From Trileptium ribeirensis (taxonomy: Eukaryota; Nematoda; Enoplea; Enoplida; Thoracostomopsidae): a stretch of 13,438 bases of DNA. This document shows positions 1-8,566 of the stretch, one piece after another. Where the stretch lies: positions 1 through 13,438 of the forward strand of contig JASANE010021066.1 of assembly GCA_030248225.1 (NCBI GenBank), in the 5' to 3' direction. The notes under the pieces are model-generated. The model was not told the origin of the DNA and ran no database searches. It saw nothing but the letters and a program-made list of their open reading frames with translations. The first letter of the stretch is position 1, and every line of letters starts with the position of its first letter. A program made the position numbers and the translations under genes.

Positions 1-20
1 ATACTGTAGTTTTTTGTCAG

Positions 21-38
21 AGCTCCGGTTTCGGAGCT
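21..38. other. Representative satellite hairpin (dyad 1 of 3 in each monomer)
   Basis: AGCTCCG, loop GTTT, CGGAGCT gives a perfect 7-bp stem. The same position in other monomers keeps pairing in several altered forms. AGCTTCG or AGCTTTG opposite CGGAGCT pairs through T-G wobble (monomers near 143, 1128, 2353). The GGTGTCAG variant keeps an AGCTC/GAGCT stem (near 2070, 2635, 3062, 3204). It could extrude as a cruciform in DNA or fold in a transcript. Whether it does either cannot be told from sequence. Confidence 0.75.
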
Positions 39-1584
39 GCGGGTCCAAGTTTAGAAAAGAAAAAATGACAAATCATTAAAATTTTGACTAAGTTCTTATC
101 TTGCGAATAAAAAATAAAAACTAAAATAAGTTGTAATAAATAATACTGTAGTTTTTTGTCAGAGCTTCGGTTTCGGAGCTGCGGGTCCAATTTTAGAAAA
201 GAAAAATGTCAAATCATTAAAATTTTGACTAAGTTCTTATTTTGCGAATAATAAAAAATAAAAACTAAAATAAGTTGTAATAAATAATACTGTAGTTTTT
301 TGTCAGAGCTCCGGTTTCGGAGCTGCGGGTCCAAGTTTAGAAAAGAAAAATGTCAAATCAGTAAAAATTTGACGAAGATCTTATTTTGCGAATAAAAAAT
401 AAAAACTAAAATAAGTTGTAATGAATAATACTGTAGTTTTTTGTCAGACTTCCGGTTTCGGAGCTGCGGGTTCAAGTTTCAAAAAAAAAATCTAAATCAT
501 TAAAATTTTGACTAAGTTCTTATCTTTGAATAAAAAAATAAAAACTAAAATAAGTTGTAATAAATAATACTGTAGTTTTTTGTCAGAGCTTCGGTTTCAG
601 AGCTGGGGGTCCAAGTTTAGAAAACAAAAAATGTCAAATCATTAAAATTTTGATTAAGTTTTCTTCTTGCGAATAAAAAAAATAAAAACTAAAATAAATT
701 TTAATAAATAATACTGTAGTTTTTTTCAGAGCTCCGTTTTCGGAGCTGCGGGTCCAAGTTTTGAAGAAAAATATCAAATGATTAAAATTTTGACTAGTCT
801 TATCTTGCGAATAAAAATAAAAACTAAAATAAGTTGTAATAAAATAATATAGTACTTTTTTGTCAGTAGCTCCGGTGTTAGAGTTGCGGGTCCAAGCCTA
901 GAAAGGAAAAAATGCCAAATCATTAAAATTTTGACGAGTTTTTATCTTGCGAATAAAAAAATAAAAACTAAAATAAGTTGTAATAAATAATCTGTAGTTT
1001 TTTGTTGAGACTTCGGTGTCGAGTTGTGAAATCAAGTTTTAAAGAAAAAATGTCAAATCATTAAAATTTTGACTAGTTTCCTTATCTCGGAATAAAAAAT
1101 AAAAACTGAAATAAGTTTTAATAAATAATACTGTAGTTTTTTGGTCAGAGCTTCGGTTTCGGAGCTGCGGGTCCAAGTTTTAGAAAAGTAAAAAATGTAA
1201 AATCATTAAAATTTTGACTAAGTTCTTATCTTGCGAATAAATAATAAAATCTAAAATTAGTTGTAATAATTAATACTGTAGTTTTTTGTCAGAGCTACGG
1301 TTTCGGAGCTGCGGGTCCAAAGTTTAGAAAAGAAAAAATGTCAAATCATTAAAATTTTGACTAAGTTCTTATCTTGCGAATAAAAAATAAAAACTAAAAT
1401 AAGTTGTAATAAATATTACTGTAGTTTTTTGTCACGAGCTCCGGTTTCGGAGCTGCGGTACAATTTTAGAAAAGAAAAATGTCAAATCGTTAAAATTTTG
1501 ACTAAGTTCTTATCTTGCGAATAAAAAATAAAAACTAAAATAAGTTTTAATAAATAATACTGTAGTTTTTTGTAAGAGCTCCGG

Positions 1585-1601
1585 TTTCGGGAGCCGCGGG
1601 T
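1585..1601 (+). other. CENP-B-box-like motif in one satellite monomer
   Basis: The mammalian CENP-B box is NTTCGNNNNANNCGGGN. This monomer reads TTCG, seven bases, CGGG, so it has both conserved tetramers at the right spacing but C in place of the central A. Thirteen other monomers have TTCG-N6-CGGG, one base short. The motif overlaps the right arm of hairpin 1, so the likeness may come from the palindrome alone. Protein binding is not shown. Confidence 0.3.
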
Positions 1602-1698
1602 CCAAGTTTAGAAAAGAAAAATGTCAAATCATTAAAATTTTGACTAAGTTCTTATCTTGCGAATAAAAAATAAAAACTAAAATAAGTTTTAATAAATA

Positions 1699-1929
1699 AT
1701 ACTGTGTTTTTTGTCAGAGCTCCGGTGTCTGGTCGAAGTTTAGAAAGAAAAATAAATGACAATCATTTATATTTTGACTAATAATAAAATTTTAAAATAA
1801 GTTTATAATACTGTAGTTTTTTGTAAGAGCTTTGGTGTTAGAGCTGCGAAAATGTCAAATCATTAAAATTTTGACTAAGTTCTTATCTTGCGAATAAAAA
1901 ATAAAAACTAAAATAAATTTTAATAAATA
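1699..1929 (+). repeat. Two shortened, degraded monomers inside the satellite
   Basis: The copies at 1699-1807 (about 109 bp) and 1808-1929 (about 122 bp) are the shortest and most diverged in the array. The first lost most of the segment after the hairpin and much of its A-rich tail. The second lost the GGGTCCAAG segment. Both keep the ATTTTGAC half of dyad 2. They separate an older, more variable left part from a more uniform right part. Confidence 0.8.
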
Positions 1930-3344
1930 ATACTGTAGTTTTTTGTCAGAGCTCCGGTTTCGGAGCTGCGGGTCCAAGTTTAGAAAAGAAAAATGTCAAA
2001 TCATTAAATTTTGACTAAGTTCTTATCTTGCGAATAAAAAATAAAAACTAAAATAAGTTGTAATAAATAATACTGTACTTTTTTGTCAGAGCTCCGGTGT
2101 CAGAGCTGCGGGTCCAAGTTTAGAAAGGAAAAAATGTCAAATCATTAAAATTTTGACTGAGTTCTTATCTTGCGAATAAAAAATAAAAACTAAAATAAGT
2201 TGTAATAAATAATACTGTAGTTTTTTGTCAGAGCTACGGTTTCGGAGCTGCGGGTCCAAGTTTAGAAAAGAAAAATGTCAAATCATTAAAATTTTGACTA
2301 AGTTCTTATCTTGCGAATAAAAAATAAAAACTAAAATAAGTTTTAATAAATAATACTGTAGTTTTTTGTCAGAGCTTTGGTTTCGGAGCTGCGGGTCCAA
2401 GTTTAGAAAAGAAAAAATGCCAAATCATTAAAATTTTGACTAAGTTCTTATCTTGCGAATAAAAAATAAAAACTAAAATAAGTTTTAATAAATAATACTG
2501 TATTTTTTTGTCAGATCTCCGGTTTCGGAGCTGCGGGTCCAAGTTTAGAAAAGAAAAAATGTCAAATCATTAAAATTTTGACTAAGTTCTTATCTTGCTA
2601 ATATAAATAAAAACTAAAATAAGTTGTAATAAATAATACTGTAGTTTTTTGTCAGAGCTCCGGTGTCAGAGCTGCGGGTCCAAGTTTAGAAACGAAAAAA
2701 TGTCAAATCATTAAAATTTTGACTGAGTTGTTATCTTGCGAATAAAAAATAAAAACTAAAATAAGTTGTAATAAATAATACCGTAGTTTTTTGTCAGAGC
2801 TACGGTTTCGGAGCTGCGGGTCCAAGTTTAGAAAAGAAAAAATGTCAAATCATTAAAATTTTGACTAAGTTCTTATCTTGCGAATAAAAAATAAAAACTA
2901 AAATAAGTTTTAATAAATAATACTGTAGTTTTTTGTCAGAGCTCCGGTTTCGGAGCTGCGGGTCCAAGTTTAGAAAAGAAAAAATGTCAAATCATTAAAA
3001 TTTTGACTAAGTTCTTATCTTGCGAATAAAAAATAAAAACTAAAATAAGTTGTAATAAATAATACTGTAGTTTTTTGTCAGAGCTCCGGTGTCAGAGCTG
3101 CGGGTCCAAGTTTAGAAAAGAAAAAATGTCAAATCATTAAAATTTTGACTGAGTTCTTATCTTGCGAATAAAAAATAAAAACTAAAATAAGTTGTAATAA
3201 ATAATACTGTAGTTTTTTGTCAGAGCTCCGGTGTCAGAGCTGCGGGTCCAAGTTTAGAAAAGAAAAATGTCAAATCATTAAAATTTTGACTAAGTTCTTA
3301 TCTTGCGAATAAAAAATAAAAACTAAAATAAGTTGTAGTAAATA

Positions 3345-3461
3345 ATACATAATAACTATAAAAAATATAAATAAATATATAAATAAATAAATAACTAATA
3401 TAAAGTAATAAATAATAACTATAATAAAATAATAAAAAATAAGTTGTGGCCGAATAAAAAA
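3345..3461. repeat. AT-rich low-complexity tract with satellite scraps
   Basis: The satellite stops after ATAATAC and runs into about 95 bp made almost only of A and T (ATAAATAAATAA-like). At 3437-3447 AAATAAGTTGT and at 3451-3461 CGAATAAAAAA match two satellite segments, in swapped order. This suggests a rearranged remnant of a monomer just outside the array. Confidence 0.6.
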
Positions 3462-3861
3462 CGGCTTGCAGCGTTATTTAACACGATGAACAAGTTGGTT
3501 TCATGGATCTAAATATATCGTGGTATGTTATTATATTTGCCGTACGGTGCAAGCGCTAAAATATTTGGTCCAAAAATGGCAAATTTTGGTAGTTTTCAAG
3601 TTTGTTGTACGCGAAGCGGTAGAATGTGTCCGTAGGCTTTCGGGTTACTCTTAATAAAACGAAATTAACTGTGCTTGCATTGTATGTGTCCAATACGGGA
3701 AGCGCTACGTAACTAGATCGTGAAAAACAGTGCTTGAAATTGCAATTTCTATCGAAAGATGTGATCTATTTATATCCAAAGGAAATCGGAAGGTTCAGAA
3801 TTTGTAATAATGTTAGGAGCAAAATAGCCGTAATATTGCTTTAACGTATTTCTGGTGTATG
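3462..3861. other. Unique intergenic DNA, no gene seen
   Basis: No credible open frame, RNA gene or element end was found. A perfect 14-bp palindrome, GAAATTGCAATTTC, lies at 3736-3749. Three loosely similar strings near 3541, 3608 and 3694 share the pattern TACGG..AAGCGCTA and may be a decayed repeat, but spacing is uneven (about 66 and 86 bp). Confidence 0.5.
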
Positions 3862-4184
3862 ATTGGCTTTTGGGGACTTTGATAGGCGATCAGGAAACTG
3901 AATTTTGTATGTGACAATGGTCATTGAGCGCAGAGCAGTCGCACTACCTCCATTTCTGATCGCTTTGCAGGATACTAGCATGTTTGACCTGCTGCACTTA
4001 GTTATTTCGTGATTATATAATTGCCTTTTGGGAACCTTTACAGTGGATTAGGAAGATGAATTTTCTACGTGGGAATTGTCACTCAGCGCCGTGTAGTCAG
4101 TTACACTCGCTCCGATTCCGATCGCTTTCCGAGCTACTAATAATCTGTTTATCCTGCTGAACTTAGTTATGTCGTGATTACATA
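3862..4184 (+). repeat. Diverged tandem duplication, two ~160-bp units
   Basis: Unit 1 (3862-4019) and unit 2 (4020-4184) align along their length with many substitutions. Shared blocks in order are ATTGCCTTTTGGG-like, GATTAGGAA-like, TGAATTTT, GGTCATTGAGCGC versus TGTCACTCAGCGC, GATCGCTTT, CCTGCTG, and ACTTAGTTAT-GTCGTGATTA. A third unit seems to start at 4185 (ACTGGCTATT) but soon loses similarity. Nothing in it looks coding. Confidence 0.75.
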
Positions 4185-4820
4185 ACTGGCTATTATTTAC
4201 TATTGCATACGTTATGTCTGGGGTATAAGGAGTACGATGCTCACTTTGATAAAAGCCGAAAACAAAAATTTACTCTGCCGCAATATATTTGTAGCAAGAT
4301 TGACCAGAGCGTGGGTAGTAGGTAGACAAGATGGGTTGTACGCAACAGTCAGTTAGAGTGATGAACGGACAGCAAGGTTTAAGAAAATCAGATAGATGAC
4401 TGTAGCGCCACTGCGCTGAGCAAAATGACTGATTTTATCAAAATGGCAGCTTTGCTTCTATAGTATATTTATATTATATTATTATAGATTATATATATTA
4501 TATTATTATATATTATATGGTAATACTAAACATATGAACGAACCGAATGAACAAGGAAAGTTGTTGGATCAGGCCAGACTGCAACCGTAATTGTGAAACT
4601 GCAACACTTCGAACTGTTATAACATTTATTTCTCTAGAAAAAAGATCTATTTTAGACACTCGTAATACCATGTCCACAAACCATAGTCAAAGCTATTTTA
4701 CTCAACTTAAAATATTCAAAAAAATTTAAATTAAGTCCTGTGTGATTTAACAATCGATATCACGATCCTCACTCAGTTTTATTTTTCAGTAAAATGCTTA
4801 TTGATTAATTATTAATTTAA
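4185..4820. other. Intergenic DNA with an AT-repeat core
   Basis: No gene is supported. A 60-codon plus-strand frame starting at 4547 has no recognisable motif and is within chance expectation. At 4471-4486 and 4495-4510 the 16-mer ATATTATATTATTATA is repeated exactly with a 24-bp period, inside a tract of nearly pure A/T (4460-4518). Confidence 0.5.
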
Positions 4821-4876
4821 CGCTTCGGTGACGGTTGCTTACACAAGCCACTACGCCACGTGGGACTCGATACAAA
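4821..4876 (-). repeat. Possible tRNA-derived SINE fragment
   Basis: Read on the minus strand, TGGCGTAGTGG (plus strand about 4849-4859) fits the tRNA internal promoter box A consensus TRGYNNANNNG. It is preceded by GTATCGAGTCC (about 4862-4872), which matches 9 of 11 positions of box B (GGTTCGANTCC, counting N). The segment is more GC-rich than its surroundings. Box B before box A is the wrong order for one tRNA, but would fit the junction of two tRNA-like units or the end of one and start of another. No acceptor or T stem pairs, so this is not a functional tRNA gene. It could be chance. Confidence 0.3.
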
Positions 4877-5806
4877 CTGATTTTTATTTATACGTAAAGT
4901 CATGAACAGGGAACAAAATTGAGATTAATTAGCTGAAAACCACAAAATAAGTCAGCACCTAAATGGCTGATTTGAGCAAAATATTACAGTTTTTGTTTAT
5001 AGTAACTAAAAATGCTATTTTCTCATTTTCAAAACAGTTTTCCAGCACACTTCGATTTAAAAGGATTTGATACTTGAACACTAAATCTTGGGGGTGCAAA
5101 CCAACATGGGCAAATCGGCTTAGCTCCTTCGGATTTTGGAGTGGGTGGGGCCAACATCGACCCGAGGCAGCAAAGGAGAGGGGGCCGTGCCTTCGCGGGA
5201 ATAATCCCCCTTTCCCCTATGAGTATATATAATCATGAGTATGTAATTTTTTAGCAGATCTGATAAAATAGAACGACCAAAATGTCGCATCGGTTCAATA
5301 TGCATTACAACAAGTAGAGACAATCGCTGTTTGATGATTAAAATATTTCTTACGCGTCACAACGCAAAAAGGGTCGCTTTTCCGAATCCTAAGTCTGAAA
5401 AGAATTGCATTAAGAAATACACCTGACCCCTCTGGCTTACTGACGAATTATTGCAATTTAATATAATTGTTAACATATTAAATTCAGACCTTTAGTCGCT
5501 TTATCAAAATCTAATCTAGTACATTTCCTATTTTCAGCATAGTTCATCATTCATCATATCTATACATACATTTGAAGCTTTAGGCGGTAATACGGCAAAG
5601 GCCCTAACTTTTATTAAGAATAAATTTATTATTAATATAGCAATAGTTATAAGTCTTAAGCTATTTTCCAAAAGCCTTCCATCTTAAAAGAGATTCTTGA
5701 CAGCTGTAAAAAAGCTCAAGTGTTAGAAAAAGTTGTAAGTAGGGTGTAGGACATTTAAATTCAAACGATTTCTAGTGTACAACTCAAGATGTTTTCTCTG
5801 TCAATT
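4877..5806. other. Unique intergenic DNA with a GC-richer patch
   Basis: No supported gene. About 5088-5215 is clearly more GC-rich than the rest, with runs such as GGAGAGGGGGCC and TCCCCCTTTCCCC that could pair through GGGGG/CCCCC. The 67-codon minus-strand frame across it (5120-5323) has no family motif and is probably open only because GC-rich DNA has fewer stops. Confidence 0.45.
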
Positions 5807-6396
5807 CTCACATTTAACATTCCAGTTAGGATGCATGCACAAATGTCGATCCTCCACCAAACTAATGTCATAGCTTTATAGTCGCTCACAGGAACGATTT
5901 ACATTCCAGATAGGATGCTACCACAAACGTCGGCAATAAACCAAACTAATATTAGAGCTATAGTCTCTCGCCGAAACGGTTTACATTCCCGATAGGGCAC
6001 GACCACAAAGGTCGGTTTCGACCAAACTAATGTCAGAGCTTTATAGTCACTCACAGGAACGGTTTACATTCCAGTTAGAATGCGGCCACAACGGTCGGTT
6101 CGACCAAACTAATGTCAGAGCTTTATAGTCACTTACAGGAACGATTTGCATTCCAGATAGGATGCGGCCATAAATGTCGGTCCTCAACCAAACCAATGTC
6201 AGACCTTTATAGTCGCTCACAGGAACGGTTTACACTTCAGATAGGACGCGGCCACAAAAGTCGGTCGTCGACCAAACTAATGTCAGAGCTTTATAGTCGC
6301 TCACAGGAACGGTTTACATTCGAGATAGAATGCGGCCGCAAAAGTCGGTCCTCGACCAAAGTCAGGGATTTAAAGTCGCTCACAGGACCGGTTTTA
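5807..6396 (+). repeat. ~83-bp minisatellite, about eight copies
   Basis: The landmark TTTACATTCCAGATAGGATG recurs with its ATTCC (or variant) near 5819, 5903, 5985, 6068, 6150, 6234 and 6318, with steps of 82-84 bp. A last partial copy ends near 6396. Each unit then has GCGGCCACAAA, GTCGGTCCTCGACC, AAACTAATGTCAGAGC and TATAGTCGCTCACAGGAAC. The GGTC-CTC-GACC core is a short dyad. First and last copies are the most diverged. The last three full units are 84 bp, a multiple of three, which opens a repeated reading frame. Confidence 0.93.
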
Positions 6397-6405
6397 TATG
6401 AGTGA
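6079..6405 (+). CDS. Repeat-derived open frame with 28-residue repeats, probably not a gene
   Basis: The frame follows a TAG at 6076-6078. Its first ATG is at 6112, giving 97 residues to the stop at 6403-6405. It encodes three successive 28-residue repeats starting MSELYS/MSDLYS and ending RSSTK, each one 84-bp minisatellite unit, then a short tail (VRDLKSLTGP). The repeats are rich in Arg, Ser and Lys and have one or two Cys/His but no recognised fold. Upstream units of 82-83 bp break the frame. The opening is most simply an effect of a unit length divisible by three. Expression is not shown. Confidence 0.12.
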   Translation, partial: NAATTVGSTKLMSELYSHLQERFAFQIGCGHKCRSSTKPMSDLYSRSQERFTLQIGRGHKSRSSTKLMSELYSRSQERFTFEIECGRKSRSSTKVRDLKSLTGPVLYE

Positions 6406-6589
6406 TTTTGATGGATCATAAAAGCTAATATATACGTTTTCAATACGAGGACAAATGTAAAATGAAATTTGTAATTGAATCTCATAACCAAATCACCAAT
6501 CTCACTTCACCAGCTAGTGGAAACCTAGATTAGTAAAATAAGATGTAGAGTAAATTGGCATAGATTAGCTGACCCAAGTTAAGCTCAAA

Positions 6590-7360
6590 GGCATAAGGTT
6601 TTAAAAACAATACTTTAGTGTCAACTTAGTCTTAATCTAAAATCATATAAACAACTCAGCTTAAGCGTAAGACTAAGTCTTAAATATACTGAGTCCAACA
6701 CAACCTGCATATAGGCATAAGGTATAGGCATAAGGTAGAAAGGCATAAGGTTCCTAAAAGAATACTTTAGTGTCAACTTAATCTTAATCTAAGAATCATA
6801 TGAGCAACTTAGCTTGAGGGTAAGGCTAAGTCTTATGCTTAATATAGCAAGTCCAACACAACCTGCATATAGGCATAAGGTATAGGCATAAGGTAGAAAG
6901 GCATAAGGTTCCTAAAAGAATACTTTAGTGTCAACTTAATCTTAATCTAAGAATCATATGAGCAACTTAGCTTGAGGGTAAGGCTAAGTGTTATGCTTAA
7001 TATACTGAGTCCAACACAACCTGCATATAGGCATAACGTATAGGCATAAGGCATAAGGTAGAAAGGCATAAGGTTCCTAAAAGAATACTTTAGTGTCAAC
7101 TTAGTCTTAATCTAAGGATCATATAAACAACTTAGCTTACGCGTAAGGCTAAGTCTTATGCTTAATATAGCGAGTCCAACACAACATGCATATAGGCATA
7201 AAGTATAGGCATAAGGCTTAAGGCATGAAGGCATAAGGTTCTTAAAACAATACTTTATTGTCAACTTAGTCTAAGTCTAAGGATCATATACACAACCTAG
7301 TTTAAGGGTTTGGCTAAGTGTTATGCTTAATATACTGAGTCCAAACCAACCTGCATATAG
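6590..7360 (+). repeat. 152-165-bp tandem array, five copies, with nested heptamers
   Basis: Units start at GGCATAAGGTT near 6590, 6742, 6900, 7065 and 7230. The last ends about 7360 at CTGCATATAG. Common blocks are ATACTTTAGTGTCAACTTAG, CTTAATCTAAG, ATCATAT, ACTTAGCTT..GTAAGGCTAAGT, CTTATGCTTAATATA and GAGTCCAACACAACCTGCAT. Unit length varies mainly through the number of GCATAAG heptamers at the unit end. Copy 3 is 7 bp longer than copy 2 because of one extra heptamer. Copies 2 and 3 are identical over roughly their first 90 bp, so they duplicated recently. No coding frame runs through. Confidence 0.94.
7130..7154. other. Near-perfect 25-bp palindrome in the 165-bp unit
   Basis: ACTTAGCTTACG is followed directly by CGTAAGGCTAAGT. 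The arms are reverse complements except for one unpaired base. The core CTTACGCGTAAG is a perfect 12-bp palindrome. Other copies carry weaker versions (AGCTTAAGCGTAAG, AGCTTGAGGGTAAGG), so the symmetry is best here. Confidence 0.8.
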
Positions 7361-8115
7361 TCCACCCTAAGTTTGATATAACTCCACTATAACTCCGTTT
7401 GTTTTTAACAACATCATCTTGATAATATTGTCGCACCGCAAACAAAACTAGAACAATAATATATATTATTGTTGACCCTGTCTGATCTAATTTATTCCCA
7501 AAGGAATACAAAATGTAAAATACTAACCTGAAATATAATATTAATATAAGTAATTTAAATTTAATAATTTCGATAAATATGAATGAGTTGGCCCGAAAAC
7601 AATACAAAAGTGGTTTGCCCAGATTGCATTATTCCTCACTACCGTAGGTAATATTGCCTTGCATAATGTAATTAAAAATTCACTTAGCTAGTGCAAATAA
7701 TTCACGTTGTTGTTTTAAATCGTCGTAACTCAGCAACGGATCGTTTTCACCGATGGCTCAAGATATTTCTCTCAATGTGTTCTCGCAATCTCTTAATGTG
7801 TTTTAGATATATAATTATAAATCTACACCTCGTCTTATTTCTACTGTTAAATCAACATTTTTGGCCATTTTAGTTTATGCAAAGTTTATCATGTTGTTTG
7901 CAACAGAATTATGACGGGAACGGATTAGGAAATTTTACTAAACTATTTCAATACAGTGCTACTTAGGTTCTACGTGTACGTGATCATACATTTTTCTGGG
8001 CGAGTTAGCGTTCGTGAGCGAGAACTGTTGATTGATTGAACTGTTGGTGATTGTTGAAGATTGAAATCTGTTGACAGTTCGATTCAGGATTTTTGGTATC
8101 TCCTCTACAAAATTG

Positions 8116-8124
8116 CAGGTAAGG
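8116..8124 (+). other. Consensus 5' splice-site match
   Basis: CAGGTAAGG fits the metazoan donor consensus CAG|GTAAGT at eight of nine positions, with the cut between 8118 and 8119. The 150 bp before it is less AT-biased than the flanks and could be an untranslated first exon. The same spot follows a weak pyrimidine stretch (TATCTCCTCTAC), so an acceptor reading at the same AG is also possible. One site alone does not make a gene. Confidence 0.2.
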
Positions 8125-8566
8125 CGAAATCTCAGATCAAACAACTTATCAAACAACAGCGCATGAATCTTTATCTCTTGAGTAGGTTTTGCTCCCAAAA
8201 TCATTTATATAAAGTTCCTGAGCAACATGAGTCCCAAAGACTTCCCAACTTCTCTGTGGCAGAAAAAAACAGTCATCCCACATTTTCGATCAGTCTTTTG
8301 TAAACCACGTTTTGTCTAACTTTGGATAAGAGGATACATCTGAGCGTACTAGTTATCGCCTTCTATCACTGTTATAGAAGTCCTGTAAGCTGATGAAAAG
8401 CATTACCATAAAAAATTTTATACGGTAATAATATAATTTGCGAAAACCAGAACAGTTTCAATGCCAAAAGTCAACAAATACGCAACAGGAACGGCTGAGC
8501 GAAGCTTCTGGGTAAAAAAAGTCATACTAGATGTATTTTATATTGCAGGGGTATTTTACACCGTTC

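Larger units (their letters stand above)
1..3344 (+). repeat. ~140-bp satellite array, 24 tandem monomers, left end cut by window
   Basis: Monomers begin at ATACTGTAGTTTTTTGTCAG and recur near 1, 143, 287, 428, 567, 711, 847, 988, 1128, 1273, 1416, 1557, 1699, 1808, 1930, 2070, 2212, 2353, 2494, 2635, 2778, 2920, 3062 and 3204. Most are 139-146 bp. The mean is about 139 because two are shortened. Each monomer has, in order, a T-run, a GC-rich hairpin (AGCTCCG-GTTT-CGGAGCT), a purine-rich A stretch, the dyad GTCAAA-N10-TTTGAC, and a long A/T stretch bounded by CTTAT and ATAAG. The unit is close to nucleosome length, as in many centromeric and heterochromatic satellites; a role here is inference. 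No open frame survives through it. Strand is arbitrary. The array continues beyond the window, so its full size is unknown. Confidence 0.97.

Noticed and set aside
1..3344. CRISPR-like array
   Set aside because: Repeats are contiguous ~140-bp monomers without unique spacers, and the DNA is eukaryotic in character.
3736..3749. Perfect 14-bp palindromes here and at 12301-12314
   Set aside because: About one perfect 14-bp palindrome is expected by chance in a window this size, so they carry little weight alone.
7314..7607. 97-codon minus-strand frame
   Set aside because: Hydrophobic, AT-driven residues with no motif. Its end overlaps the last unit of the 165-bp array. Such length is expected by chance in 13 kb of AT-rich DNA read in six frames.
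8061..8303. 80-codon plus-strand frame
   Set aside because: It opens only from a TTG. An 81-codon frame overlaps it on the other strand, and the donor-like site inside would interrupt it. Neither frame has support.
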